Shown here piece by piece: positions 9,276 through 17,425 of a stretch of DNA of 59,252 nucleotides. The notes below the pieces were generated by a model, which saw nothing but the letters and a program-made list of their open reading frames with translations, had not been told where the DNA came from and did not search any database. The translations under genes and the position numbers were made by a program. The stretch's first letter is position 1, and every line of letters begins with the position of its first letter. Source of the DNA: Microcoleus sp. FACHB-DQ6 (GTDB taxonomy: Bacteria > Cyanobacteriota > Cyanobacteriia > Cyanobacteriales > Microcoleaceae). The DNA lies in the NCBI GenBank assembly GCA_014695175.1, contig JACJNV010000073.1:1-59252 (forward strand), given 5' to 3'.

Positions 9276-10364
9276 ATGGTTCGACCTATAATTCTGCATT
9301 TGGATGGTGTAACAAAACAGTATGCCCAAGCAGCATCACCTGCGGTGGCATCTGTCACCCTGACATTACATCAGGGAGATATACTGGGGTTGTTGGGGCC
9401 ATCGGGTTGTGGGAAAACAACTTTGCTGCGGTTAATTGCTGGTTTTGAACAGCTACAAGCAGGGACGATCGCTTTAGCGGGAAAAACTGTAGCCAGTGTT
9501 AATATGTCAGTGCCGCCGGAACAGCGAGACATTGGTATGGTGTTTCAAGACTATGCACTCTTCCCGCATTTGACAGTCGCGAAAAATGTAGCTTTTGGCT
9601 TGACGCATCAAGGAAAAGAGTCAAAGCATAATATTCAAAAAGGTGTCGCAGAAGCATTAGCGTTGGTGGGATTAGAAGGATTGGAAAACCGTTATCCCCA
9701 TGAATTATCGGGGGGTCAGCAACAGCGAGTAGCCCTAGCCCGTGCTTTAGCCCCTAGACCTGCGATTATTTTACTAGATGAACCATTGAGTAATTTAGAT
9801 GTACAAGTACGGTTAAGATTGCGTCAGGAAGTCCGCGAGATTCTCAAAGCAACGGGAACCTCTGGTGTATTTGTCACCCACGATCGCGAAGAAGCACTTT
9901 CGATTTCAGATTGGGTAGCGGTGATGCGTCAAGGCCAATTAGAACAGTTTGGCACTCCCGAGGAAGTTTATCAAGAACCAGCATCTCGATTTGTGGCTGA
10001 GTTTGTGACTCAGGCTAATTTTATTTCTGCATCGTTGAAGCAGGATTTTTGGGAAACAGAAGTAGGTTGTTTTGCTGTTAAACGAGATTCATGTTCACAA
10101 GTTCCCTGTGATCTTTCTACTGAAGGAGAATTGATGATCCGGCAGGAAGACTTGAGTTTATACTTAGATGAAGATTCGGCTGTTGTGATTTGCGATCGCC
10201 AATTTTTAGGTAGAGAAAATCGTTATTGTTTAAAGACTCCTTCCGGAGAAAAAGTATATGCACTCACAACCACAGGAAATGTTTTTCCGATTGGTTCTAA
10301 AGTTCGGTTATCTTGTGGTGATAATTCTCCCTTAGCTTTCTTTGTCGGTAAGCCTAAGCCATAG
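9276..10364 (+). CDS. futC: Iron(III) ABC transporter ATP-binding protein
   Basis: ATPase that powers the FutB permease from the cytosolic side. The 362 residues contain Walker A GPSGCGKT (41-48), a Q-loop FQDYALFP, the signature LSGGQQQR (144-151), Walker B LLDEP (166-170) and the H-loop histidine in FVTHD (202). The C-terminal third is a TOBE-like regulatory domain, as in FbpC-type ferric transporters. It starts at ATG 9276, 126 bp from the divergent futB start. All core motifs are intact, so the importer looks functional. Confidence 0.93.
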   Translation: MVRPIILHLDGVTKQYAQAASPAVASVTLTLHQGDILGLLGPSGCGKTTLLRLIAGFEQLQAGTIALAGKTVASVNMSVPPEQRDIGMVFQDYALFPHLTVAKNVAFGLTHQGKESKHNIQKGVAEALALVGLEGLENRYPHELSGGQQQRVALARALAPRPAIILLDEPLSNLDVQVRLRLRQEVREILKATGTSGVFVTHDREEALSISDWVAVMRQGQLEQFGTPEEVYQEPASRFVAEFVTQANFISASLKQDFWETEVGCFAVKRDSCSQVPCDLSTEGELMIRQEDLSLYLDEDSAVVICDRQFLGRENRYCLKTPSGEKVYALTTTGNVFPIGSKVRLSCGDNSPLAFFVGKPKP

Positions 10365-10432
10365 CTAATTGCTAATTGGGAAAAAATCCTCCCCCTCTTC
10401 CCATCTCCCAGTCTCCCCCTCTTCCTTCTTCC

Positions 10433-10768
10433 TTATACTGTCTGATAGGTTTTCTGTCTATCGCTGTTGTCAGGGAAGGGGCTAGTCACGATATCCTCTG
10501 CTTTTATACCCGCTGCAATCAGCGCTTGGCTTAGACCTTCCTCGAAGTTATCCTCTTCAATTACAACTTGATTATCGACTAAACGAGCATGAAACAGAAT
10601 CGTGTCAATCCAGCGCTGTTTATCCCAGCCTGTAGCGAGAATCAGAAAGTGACCAGAATCGACATCACAGACGGGGTAAAGCTGGATCGCCTGTAAACGG
10701 GGTTGGGCGCGAGTTGCTTCTTGCAGGGTTTTTTTGAGGATGTTTGCATAGCTTAGTGAGTTATCCAT
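10433..10768 (-). CDS. xisI: XisI family protein
   Basis: A 111-residue protein of the XisI family, named for a factor that controls excision of the fdxN DNA element in heterocyst-forming Anabaena. Hallmarks are [19 protein letters not shown] in the first half and [17 protein letters not shown] in the second. It overlaps the upstream xisH by 16 nt, so the two are translated together. XisH/XisI pairs are common in non-heterocystous cyanobacteria where no fdxN element exists, so excision is unlikely to be their job here. No XisF-type recombinase is in the window. A toxin-antitoxin-like or nuclease-inhibitor relation has been suspected for such pairs; that is inference. Confidence 0.9.
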   Translation of the reverse strand: MDNSLSYANILKKTLQEATRAQPRLQAIQLYPVCDVDSGHFLILATGWDKQRWIDTILFHARLVDNQVVIEEDNFEEGLSQALIAAGIKAEDIVTSPFPDNSDRQKTYQTV

Positions 10769-11172
10769 TGGAGAATCACCTCTTGACTTGGTTCGTAAAC
10801 TAATAAGTTAATTTTATTTCGCTGGACAGCTAACTGAAAAATCGGTTTTTGAAAGTGTTTAATGTAGATGGCTTGGCTCACAGCTAAAAACAACTGACGC
10901 TCCGGTTCTTGGCCTTCCAATGCCCATTGGTAAAGCTGAAGCTGTCCCATCGTTTTTTCCAGTTCGCTGATGACTGAGGGTGAATCGAAGTCTTTGATTT
11001 CAACAGCGATTTTATGCCCTTCTTTTTCCGCCGTAAAAAATTTTTCTGCTCCTAAGTCGGCTTTCAAAAGTGTCTGTTCTAACACTAAGACTAAAGGATC
11101 GTCCGTAATTGTCCACCCGTCTTTTTCTAGGGTGCGACGTAGGGATAAGTGTAAATTATCGCGTCTAGACAT
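10753..11172 (-). CDS. xisH: XisH family protein (PD-(D/E)xK nuclease fold)
   Basis: A 139-residue XisH family protein, usual length, starting [20 protein letters not shown]. The family has a PD-(D/E)xK nuclease-like fold. The expected signature is visible as [20 protein letters not shown], where the VEIK stretch supplies E-x-K. It heads a two-gene unit with xisI. It reads divergently from the DCL-family gene at 11319 across a 146-bp gap. The nuclease residues look intact, so it could be an active DNA-acting enzyme, but the substrate is unknown. Confidence 0.9.
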   Translation of the reverse strand: MSRRDNLHLSLRRTLEKDGWTITDDPLVLVLEQTLLKADLGAEKFFTAEKEGHKIAVEIKDFDSPSVISELEKTMGQLQLYQWALEGQEPERQLFLAVSQAIYIKHFQKPIFQLAVQRNKINLLVYEPSQEVILQWITH

Positions 11173-11318
11173 TCGACATTCGAGAATTGAGGTTAGGAAA
11201 AATAAGCAGAGACTTTTTGAACTCCTATGTCTTGCAGATATCGCTTATTATGATCTATGGTACCACATCTGCCATATAATTTAAGTTATACGTCATAGAA
11301 AACTGGTAGGGAGTTTAA

Positions 11319-12053
11319 ATGGCAAGGCAACCAATTGTTCTCAAGGGAATAGAGTTCAAATTCCAAAAAGATGCTATTGAACACTTCAAAAATATGTTGG
11401 AGCGCTATCGAAATGGTCAAACCATAGCAGGTGACGATAGCGATATGTTACTGGCTCTTCTGGACCGCCATCCTCAAGCAGGTGAAAAGATTGGATGTGG
11501 TGTAAAACGGTTGTACAAAGATAGAACAGATATGCCGACAAGTTGCTTTTGGATAGAAAGAACAGATGGCTCTCGAACGGATTTTTCTTATCGCACAGCG
11601 ATTTCTGCTAAAGGAAAGTCTCTTTATCAAGAATTTTTAGAAGCCTGCCGTGACGCTGTTCAAGATGATCTTCGGGTAACTAAAGAAAGATTTTTTGAAG
11701 ATTTTGCTGATCGGGATGGAAGAGTTGAATGCGATATTACTGGTGATAAGGTAGCTATCTATGAGAGCCATCTCGACCATAAAAAACCCTTGACATTTCA
11801 AGTCCTTGTGGACACTTTTATTGGCGCTAATGATATTGAAATAAAACCTGAAATGTTGTCTAGCGCCCAGGATGCCCAGTTTCAAATAACTATTATTAAT
11901 CTAAAGTTAAAGAAGAATTTTATACGATATCATCATAAAATGGCGCAGCTTAGGGTTATTAAAGCCGAACAAAATCTTAGTCTTGGCGGATCTGAGAGAA
12001 TTCGGAACAGCCGTAATCCTGTATTGATTCCTAGGGAACTTGTAGGTGACTGA
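11319..12053 (+). CDS. DCL family (DUF3223) protein
   Basis: The 244-residue protein has an N-terminal DCL-like domain: a basic KFQKDAIEHFKNMLERY segment, GEKIGCGVKRLYKDR, and CFWIERTDGSRTDFSY, which matches the cysteine/phenylalanine-rich core of DUF3223. A middle DHKKPLTFQVLVDTF segment follows, typical of bacterial members. In plants the domain occurs in the DCL chloroplast rRNA-processing protein and in an RNA polymerase V subunit, hence a suspected RNA-related role; in bacteria the function is unknown. The start is supported by a purine-rich GGTAGGGAG 7 nt upstream. It is next to xisH/xisI, a setting typical of accessory genes. Confidence 0.65.
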   Translation: MARQPIVLKGIEFKFQKDAIEHFKNMLERYRNGQTIAGDDSDMLLALLDRHPQAGEKIGCGVKRLYKDRTDMPTSCFWIERTDGSRTDFSYRTAISAKGKSLYQEFLEACRDAVQDDLRVTKERFFEDFADRDGRVECDITGDKVAIYESHLDHKKPLTFQVLVDTFIGANDIEIKPEMLSSAQDAQFQITIINLKLKKNFIRYHHKMAQLRVIKAEQNLSLGGSERIRNSRNPVLIPRELVGD

Positions 12054-12134
12054 CGTATCACATCCCTGTTGGAGCGGATGGACTCAGATTTCTGGTGCAC
12101 TGCGAAGTTTTCTGGCAGCCGCTCAACCGGAAGG

Positions 12135-12299
12135 TTACATTTTTCCCCACAGGTGAAACCCCATCGCCTGCGATCGCCAATATGCCGCCAACCCCCTCAG
12201 CAACAAATTCCCCTCGCTATCCCACCAGTCTAACCATTGCTGAGTCTGATTTTGATAACTGCCGAACCATAGGGTCAATTGTACTCCCATGAGTTCGAT
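12135..12299 (-). pseudogene. Uma2-like C-terminal relic
   Basis: The reverse strand reads IELMGVQLTLWFGSYQ and then WLDWWDSEGNLLL before running out at TAA 12135-12137. This resembles the end of cyanobacterial Uma2 (DUF820) proteins, where an L-x-L-W-x-G-S-Y motif is followed by a W-x-x-W-x-x-x-G-N segment. No N-terminal part is present upstream, so I read it as a decayed fragment. It fills part of the 394-bp gap between the DCL-family gene and terC. Confidence 0.4.
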
Positions 12300-12329
12300 C
12301 GGGTAGTGAAAAAAACAATATTACAAAAT

Positions 12330-12376
12330 AAAAGCCTTTCATCCCCAGACTAAAGTCACCGGGATGAAAGGCTTTT
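12330..12376. terminator. Bidirectional terminator between convergent genes
   Basis: A perfect 16-bp stem: aaaagcctttcatccc (12330-12345) pairs with gggatgaaaggctttt (12361-12376) around a 15-nt loop. The stem ends in T-rich sequence on either strand. It separates the forward DCL-family gene from the reverse terC gene and should stop transcription both ways. Confidence 0.85.
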
Positions 12377-12447
12377 GCACGTTTTAACAAGCTTTCAATC
12401 TTGTTGGTTTGACAGATTTAAGCTACTTTTATTCTGATGAAAGTATG

Positions 12448-13218
12448 TTAAATTTCGGACTTCTGTCCTTGAGATTCCGGCAGTGCCACTTCTGAATCCG
12501 GCTGATTCAGAGCCATTTCTAGAGATTTTGCAATCTCGACTGGCTCAGGAGTACGCTTAGAAAATCCCCAGACAAACATCAAGACGATACTGGAAACTAG
12601 CAGCCATTGCGGAGGAACTAAATCCGGATTAATTACTTTCACCAACAACCGCATTCCCACGAACCCAACTGTGATGTAACCAGCACTTTCTAGGTGAACG
12701 AACTCATCCAGCCAGCGGATGAACAACCCGGCCATGAATCGCAGGGCAATAATTCCAATAGTAGCGCCTGTTACGACGATAAAAGTGTTGTCAGAAACAG
12801 CGATCGCAGTAGTAACGCTATCCAAAGAAAACGCTAAATCCGTAAAAGCAATCATGGGAATTGCTTGCCACACAGAGGCAAATCTGGGCCCATGATGTTC
12901 TCCTTCGGAGTCTGTATCTGAAGTAAAATGTTGGAAAACAAGCCACAGCAGGTAGAGAGCACCAAGCAGTTCAAACTGCCAGAACTGGATCACCCAAGTA
13001 GCAGTTAAAATTAGTACGATCCGCAGTACAAAAGCAATTATCAAACCCAAGTTGAGAGCTTTTTGCTGATCCTTGGCATCTTCTAAACCTTTAGAAATAG
13101 ACGCCAGGGCGATCGCGTTGTCAGCCGAAAGTACAGCTTCCAAAGCCACCAAAACCAACAATAATAAAAAGCCGTCAACTCCAACATTGGGTGAAGCGTC
13201 GAGAAATTGATCTATCAT
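12448..13218 (-). CDS. TerC family integral membrane protein
   Basis: A 256-residue membrane protein with about seven to eight helices. The TerC hallmarks are intramembrane acidic residues in VLSADNAIALAS (about residues 29-40) and FTDLAFSLDSV (about 125-135). These aspartates are thought to handle metal ions, and TerC proteins are linked to tellurite resistance and manganese export. In cyanobacteria and chloroplasts, TerC relatives also help thylakoid membrane biogenesis. The C-terminal tail is polar and acidic. It is transcribed alone and stops at the hairpin 12330-12376. Confidence 0.85.
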   Translation of the reverse strand: MIDQFLDASPNVGVDGFLLLLVLVALEAVLSADNAIALASISKGLEDAKDQQKALNLGLIIAFVLRIVLILTATWVIQFWQFELLGALYLLWLVFQHFTSDTDSEGEHHGPRFASVWQAIPMIAFTDLAFSLDSVTTAIAVSDNTFIVVTGATIGIIALRFMAGLFIRWLDEFVHLESAGYITVGFVGMRLLVKVINPDLVPPQWLLVSSIVLMFVWGFSKRTPEPVEIAKSLEMALNQPDSEVALPESQGQKSEI

Positions 13219-13392
13219 TAACTATTTTGTGCACCTAAGATTGGCAAGGGTCGAGCGCAGCGCAAATTACCCGCTCTGTCTAACATTAGTGTCACCTTCA
13301 CTTAAATCTTAACCTAACGCGGTAATTCTGTGGGAGGCGATCGTCCGAACAACGTCCGAAGGAAGCAGTCCCAGGAAACAAGGAAAAATTCT

Positions 13393-13518
13393 GGCGTTGC
13401 ACAATTTAAGGAGGCTTCTTGTGGGTTAGGCGTCCCGCCTGCTATGAAAATACACGCCTTCGGGCTCCTGCGCCCATCCCACAAAACAATCAGAATCATC
13501 CCGTAATTATGCAACACC
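13393..13518 (+). repeat. MITE-like repeat A, copy 2
   Basis: This 126-bp block starts ggcgttgc and ends gcaacacc. It is the opposite-strand relative of 5401-5522. The shared core includes gcgtcccgcctgct and aaaatacacgccttcggg. No ORF. It lies in the 472-bp gap 13219-13690 between terC and psaM; besides this repeat the gap holds only the psaM leader. Confidence 0.65.
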
Positions 13519-13690
13519 AAAATTCTCCCCCTCCGACACTCAAAAACTGCGCCGCTGCGCCACTCGGCCGCTAGGTCACTCCTCCCCGGACGCACCATTT
13601 GTGTTGCAAGTTGTAACAAATGATTCCCAAAAGCGCCAATTTGTCTCAAATTAGTGAAAGCTCGTGCCCGCGAAAAGGAGTTTTGCGAAT

Positions 13691-13786
13691 ATGTCTTTAA
13701 CAGATACCCAAGTCTACGTAGCGCTCGTAATTGCTTTGATTCCCGGAATCATGGCTTTCCGGCTGTCAACTGAACTGTACAAATAG
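13691..13786 (+). CDS. psaM: Photosystem I reaction centre subunit XII (PsaM)
   Basis: A 31-residue, single-helix subunit of photosystem I in the thylakoid membrane. The product starts MSLTDTQVYVALVIALIPG and ends RLSTELYK, matching PsaM along its full length, with the hydrophobic core between residues 8 and 24. The start ATG follows AAAAGGAG with about 12 nt spacing. It is monocistronic and followed by a long inverted repeat that should terminate it. Confidence 0.95.
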   Translation: MSLTDTQVYVALVIALIPGIMAFRLSTELYK

Positions 13787-13811
13787 TTTCCAGACACCAG
13801 TTGCGAACCGC

Positions 13812-13925
13812 AAAATGCCTGCCTGACCAGTTAAATCTCTCGCATTACAGATACAGACAATTGCTGCCCCAGTGCAGTAGATTGTTTGTGTTCAGCAAGA
13901 CGAGACTGCAAGGGCAGGCATTTTT
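13812..13925 (+). terminator. Long-range inverted repeat after psaM
   Basis: aaaatgcctgcc (13812-13823) pairs with ggcaggcattttt (13913-13925), with T5 closing the right arm. The 89-nt loop is unusually long, so this may be a terminator with a structured insert or the edges of a small repeat element. Confidence 0.5.
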
Positions 13926-14069
13926 ATGGGGAAATTCCGTCTTCACGCCTCACTTTGTCTTAACAATTGTGGCTGTCAGCACCCTGACAAACAGCGGCGA
14001 GTGTGCGTTAAGCTCAGAATTTGCTCTTTGAACTCTAAAACGTCAGTCTCAGGTATTTGAAAAAACATT

Positions 14070-14486
14070 ATGCAAGCGATTCAACCCACCGTTACCCCAC
14101 TGCGTCCTGTAAAAAACTCCCCTCGGGTTACTCCTCGTCGCAGCAGCAGTCGCCAGCGTTCCTACCCTCACCAAACCCTCGCGGCAGAAACAGGGGTCAA
14201 GTTGGCAGTCAACATGGTACTTTCAGTCTGTGCCACTTCTGCTTTGCTTCAGCTTTGGCCTCACTACCGGGCGGTGCAAGAAAAATTGCACGAAATCCAA
14301 GCTGAAGTCAATCTTACCCAAGGGCGAGTAAATCAGTCGCGATCGGACTTTAACCGCTACTTTGACCCCAGCCTTGCTAAAACTGTGATGCAAGAGCAAA
14401 GCAACCAAGCTGACCCGCAGCAGCGTCCGGTGATTTTGCAAGAAGCCGAGGTACCCGACGCCGAGGAATCAACCCCGCAACCTTAA
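14070..14486 (+). CDS. Conserved cyanobacterial protein with one membrane helix (slr1601-like)
   Basis: A 138-residue protein. The N-terminus starts MQAIQPTVTPLRPVK and is basic and disordered (poly-Ser/Arg around residues 20-32). A membrane helix follows at about 44-66 (GVKLAVNMVLSVCATSALLQL), then a coiled-coil-like QEKLHEIQAEVNLTQGRV stretch with a FDP(S/N)xA motif, and an acidic tail. This architecture fits a cyanobacteria-specific family annotated after Synechocystis slr1601 as a putative cell-division protein, resembling FtsL/FtsB-type layouts. I recall the family from its MQAIQP start; the function is not proven by anything visible here. Confidence 0.65.
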   Translation: MQAIQPTVTPLRPVKNSPRVTPRRSSSRQRSYPHQTLAAETGVKLAVNMVLSVCATSALLQLWPHYRAVQEKLHEIQAEVNLTQGRVNQSRSDFNRYFDPSLAKTVMQEQSNQADPQQRPVILQEAEVPDAEESTPQP

Positions 14487-14507
14487 GGGAAGCGGAGTTT
14501 TGGGTTT

Positions 14508-14594
14508 TGATATCACGTCCGACGTGCATCATTCTTTTATGTCATTGCTTCGCACAGCGAACAATGACAGATGAATCTGTCGGACGTGATATCA
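14508..14594. repeat. MITE-like inverted-repeat element B
   Basis: An 87-bp element with perfect 16-bp terminal inverted repeats: tgatatcacgtccgac (14508-14523) and gtcggacgtgatatca (14579-14594). A nested stem tgtcattg/caatgaca sits inside, so the whole element can fold into a long hairpin. No coding capacity. It occupies the 348-bp gap before the TnpB element. Confidence 0.75.
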
Positions 14595-14834
14595 CTTTTG
14601 AGTTAAAGAGTTTTTAGGATCGTTGTCTGTCCTTGCGAACGAAACGCAGAGACAGACTTAGACCTGTGTATTGACGCCCTGCTGCAAGCTTAAAACTTCA
14701 ACTAAAACAGCAGGAGTCCCGCACTCTAACGGTACTCCGTTGAGTGACGGGAGGAATGCGCGTGAGGCGTACCCGCTGAACAAATTATCTATAAACGCAG
14801 ATAGAATTTCTTCAATGCGTGATAAAATCATGTC

Positions 14835-16040
14835 ATGAAACAAGTCCTGACAGTATCTTGCAAGCTCCAAGAAACGCCTGAGCAGTCCATCAAAATTGAT
14901 GCAACCCTTCAGGCGTTCGCTAATGCTTGTGAATACGTGAATCAAACTGTGCCGCCAACCCTGACAAATGAATTGGCGATGCAATCTTTGGTATATCACG
15001 ATGTCAGAGAGATGTTTGGACTTTCGGCGCAGCTAGCAATCCATGCTATTAGACGGGTTTCTGGTAACAGAAAAACAGCTAAAAAAGATGGGAAGCCAGT
15101 CAACAGCTTTGCTCCTACTAGCGTCACTTACGATACCCGTATCTTTTCTTTTAGGGAAAAAGATTGGACAGTAAGTCTGACCACTACTGGTGGTAGGGAA
15201 AGGTTTGCACTGGCTATCGGAAACTACCAACTTGGATTGCTCAAAGGTCAAAACCCCAAGACTGCTACTTTGTGCAAACGCAAAGATGGTAGTTACTATC
15301 TTAATATTCAGCTTGAATCTCAGCCAGCAGATCCTCCACCAAGCAATCAAGTTTTGGGTTGTGATTTGGGTCGGACTGATATTGCCGTTACTTCTGACGG
15401 AGATACATTTAGCGGCAAACAAATTACAGAAGTTAGAAACCATTATGCCAAGTTGAGAGCAAACCTGCAGCGAAAAGCCACGAAAGGCACACGCAGCACT
15501 CGGCGTAGATGTCGAGAACTGTTGAAACGGTTATCGGGCAAGGAAAAGCGTTTTCAGTCTTTGGTAAATCACACCATTAGTCACCGCATTGTAACTAAGG
15601 CTAAAAACAAAAATCAAGTTGTCGCTTTGGAAGATTTAACGGGAATTAGGGAAAGCACAAATCAGCAGCCACGCTCAAAAAAAGAGCGGAGACTTAGCAA
15701 TAGCTGGGCATTCTTTCAGTTGCGCCAATTCCTGATCTACAAAGCTATAAAGCATAGCGTCAAGATTTTGTTTGTGCAGCCTAGATACACTAGCCAAATG
15801 TGCCACAAGTGCAATCATATTCACCCTGTACGGGGCGAATCTTATAGAACTGGTAAAAAGTTCGCTTGTGGCCATTGTGGCTGGAAAGGTGACGCCGACT
15901 TAAACGGCAGTAAGAATATTGCTGCTATTGGGGCTTTCGTAAATAAGCCCGAAGGTTCGAGATTGTTTTGCAATGTGCAAGATCATTTCAGGGCTATTGA
16001 AAGCCCACACTGTACCTGTACTCAGGTCAGTGCGGGGTAA
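14835..16040 (+). CDS. tnpB: TnpB (IS200/IS605 family RNA-guided nuclease), intact copy
   Basis: A 401-residue TnpB, full length for the cyanobacterial type. The RuvC-like active site is complete: D177 (GCDLGRTD), E266 (VALEDL) and D355 (GDADLNG). The zinc ribbon is also complete, with CHKC (323-326) and CGHC (345-348). TnpB proteins use an omega-RNA from the right end of the element to cut DNA next to a short target-adjacent motif. No tnpA transposase gene accompanies it, so it is an orphan (IS1341-type) element that relies on a TnpA elsewhere or is now immobile. The ATG lies inside a conserved atcatgtcat block (14827-14836) shared with the second copy near 53915. The gene ends 14 nt from the convergent ctpA stop. 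Confidence 0.93.
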   Translation: MKQVLTVSCKLQETPEQSIKIDATLQAFANACEYVNQTVPPTLTNELAMQSLVYHDVREMFGLSAQLAIHAIRRVSGNRKTAKKDGKPVNSFAPTSVTYDTRIFSFREKDWTVSLTTTGGRERFALAIGNYQLGLLKGQNPKTATLCKRKDGSYYLNIQLESQPADPPPSNQVLGCDLGRTDIAVTSDGDTFSGKQITEVRNHYAKLRANLQRKATKGTRSTRRRCRELLKRLSGKEKRFQSLVNHTISHRIVTKAKNKNQVVALEDLTGIRESTNQQPRSKKERRLSNSWAFFQLRQFLIYKAIKHSVKILFVQPRYTSQMCHKCNHIHPVRGESYRTGKKFACGHCGWKGDADLNGSKNIAAIGAFVNKPEGSRLFCNVQDHFRAIESPHCTCTQVSAG

Positions 16041-16050
16041 TTTACACTCC
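15991..16050 (+). ncRNA. Candidate omega-RNA scaffold / right end of the TnpB element
   Basis: The last 50 nt of tnpB fold into two hairpins: gggct/agccc (15991-15995 with 16002-16006), then cccacactg/cagtgcggg (16004-16012 with 16028-16036). tttacactcc follows the stop codon. The second copy at 55085-55145 has the same plan with compensatory base changes. In known TnpB systems the guide-RNA scaffold overlaps the 3' end of tnpB in just this way. The exact 3' boundary is not certain. Confidence 0.55.
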
Positions 16051-16053
16051 GGC

Positions 16054-17292
16054 TTATACTGACTTTGCCAGCACGGTTTTTTCTTTCAGTAGTTGCAGTG
16101 CAGCTTGATATTGCAAGTCTGCTTCGGTGCCAATCTGATCGCGCGCGATAGGTTCCCAAGGCACTACGCGATCGGGCGCAATTCCCAGCTTGTTAATATC
16201 TTTATGGTTAGGTGTCTCGTACTTAGCAACAGTCACAGCCAACCCGGAACCGTCAGACAAATCAAACAGCGACTGGATCAGCCCTTTGCCAAAAGTATTT
16301 TCTCCTACCAGTTGAGCTCTGCCGTTATCTTGCAGCGCACCAGCCAAAATTTCGCTAGCACTGGCACTTCCCTTGTTCACCAAAACAATCAGCGGATCGT
16401 GAGTTAGGGCTTGTCCAGAGGCTTCAAAACTGCCGAGAATGCCTTGTCTGTTCACCGTGTAGACGATCGTCCCGGAATCGAGCCACAGGCGGGCAATTTC
16501 AATTCCAGCTTGCAACAGTCCCCCCGGGTTGTTTCGCAGGTCGAGAATGTAGGCGGCGGCTCCTTGTTTTTCCAAGCGGTCGATCGCGCGAGCAACTTCC
16601 TCAGTAGCGTTAGCACTGAATTGACTCAAGCGAATGTAGCCCAGCGGCAAATTCTCCGACCCCGACTGCAATTCGGCGTAAACCGGATTCAGAGCAATGC
16701 GATCGCGCACTAGCTCAATTTCCTCAGCAACGTCCCTTCCCTCGCGCCCCAAGGTCAAGGTAACGGCAGTGCCGATGCGGCCGCGCATTCGAGTTGCAGC
16801 CTCGTCTAGGCTCAATTCTGAGGTGGGAGTGCCATTAATTTTCAGAATGCGATCGAGGGGTTGGATGCCAGCTTTATCCGCCGGTGAGCCGGCCAAAGGA
16901 GCCACCACTGTCAGGGTATTTGTCTGGGGGTCGATCGCAATTTGCAGCCCCACTCCCGTCAATTCTCCCGAAGTGTTAACTTGCAAGCTGCGGTACTGTT
17001 CGGGTTTCAGCAGTCGAGTGAAGGGGTCGTCTAGATTCGCCAGCATCCCCTGAATCGCTGTGTAAGTCTGCTGTCTGTCCTTGAGAGGTTGCTTGACAGC
17101 TTTTTCGCGAATCGACCACCAATTGTGATTGTTGAATTTGTCATCCACATAAGAGCGATTGACAATTCGCCAAGCTTCGCTCAAAAGCTGCTGTTCTGGA
17201 GTTAGGGCCGCCGCAGGCCCGACCCACCCGCCTAGAACGAGGGCGACTTGGAGGAAAAGTAAAATCGCAATCTGGAAAACTCGTCTGTGCAT
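16054..17292 (-). CDS. ctpA: Carboxyl-terminal processing protease (S41, CtpA type)
   Basis: A 412-residue serine protease of family S41. In cyanobacteria CtpA removes the C-terminal extension of photosystem II protein D1 in the thylakoid lumen, which allows Mn-cluster assembly. The N-terminal signal peptide ends near PAAAL (about residue 30). A PDZ domain spans about 105-190 (GELTGVGLQ...GSPADKAGIQPLDRIL). The Ser/Lys dyad is S311 (GSASASEILAGA) and K336 (ENTFGKG), 25 residues apart as in the family. Several paralogues (CtpA/B/C) exist; the N-terminal and overall match favour CtpA, but the paralogue call is less sure than the family. Confidence 0.9.
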   Translation of the reverse strand: MHRRVFQIAILLFLQVALVLGGWVGPAAALTPEQQLLSEAWRIVNRSYVDDKFNNHNWWSIREKAVKQPLKDRQQTYTAIQGMLANLDDPFTRLLKPEQYRSLQVNTSGELTGVGLQIAIDPQTNTLTVVAPLAGSPADKAGIQPLDRILKINGTPTSELSLDEAATRMRGRIGTAVTLTLGREGRDVAEEIELVRDRIALNPVYAELQSGSENLPLGYIRLSQFSANATEEVARAIDRLEKQGAAAYILDLRNNPGGLLQAGIEIARLWLDSGTIVYTVNRQGILGSFEASGQALTHDPLIVLVNKGSASASEILAGALQDNGRAQLVGENTFGKGLIQSLFDLSDGSGLAVTVAKYETPNHKDINKLGIAPDRVVPWEPIARDQIGTEADLQYQAALQLLKEKTVLAKSV

Positions 17293-17425
17293 GATTGTTC
17301 CGTAAAATACCAGTAAGTATTACATTTTATGTATTTTACGTTTGTACGCTGGGAACGCTGTTGCAGATTTAACTTGCCTTTTGAACGATCGCGAGCGTCC
17401 CGCTGGCACTTGTAAATAAATATAA

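Noticed and set aside
10433-11172. An fdxN-type excisable element
   Set aside because: No XisF recombinase and no nifH/fdxN genes or matching direct repeats are seen; xisHI alone does not imply an element.
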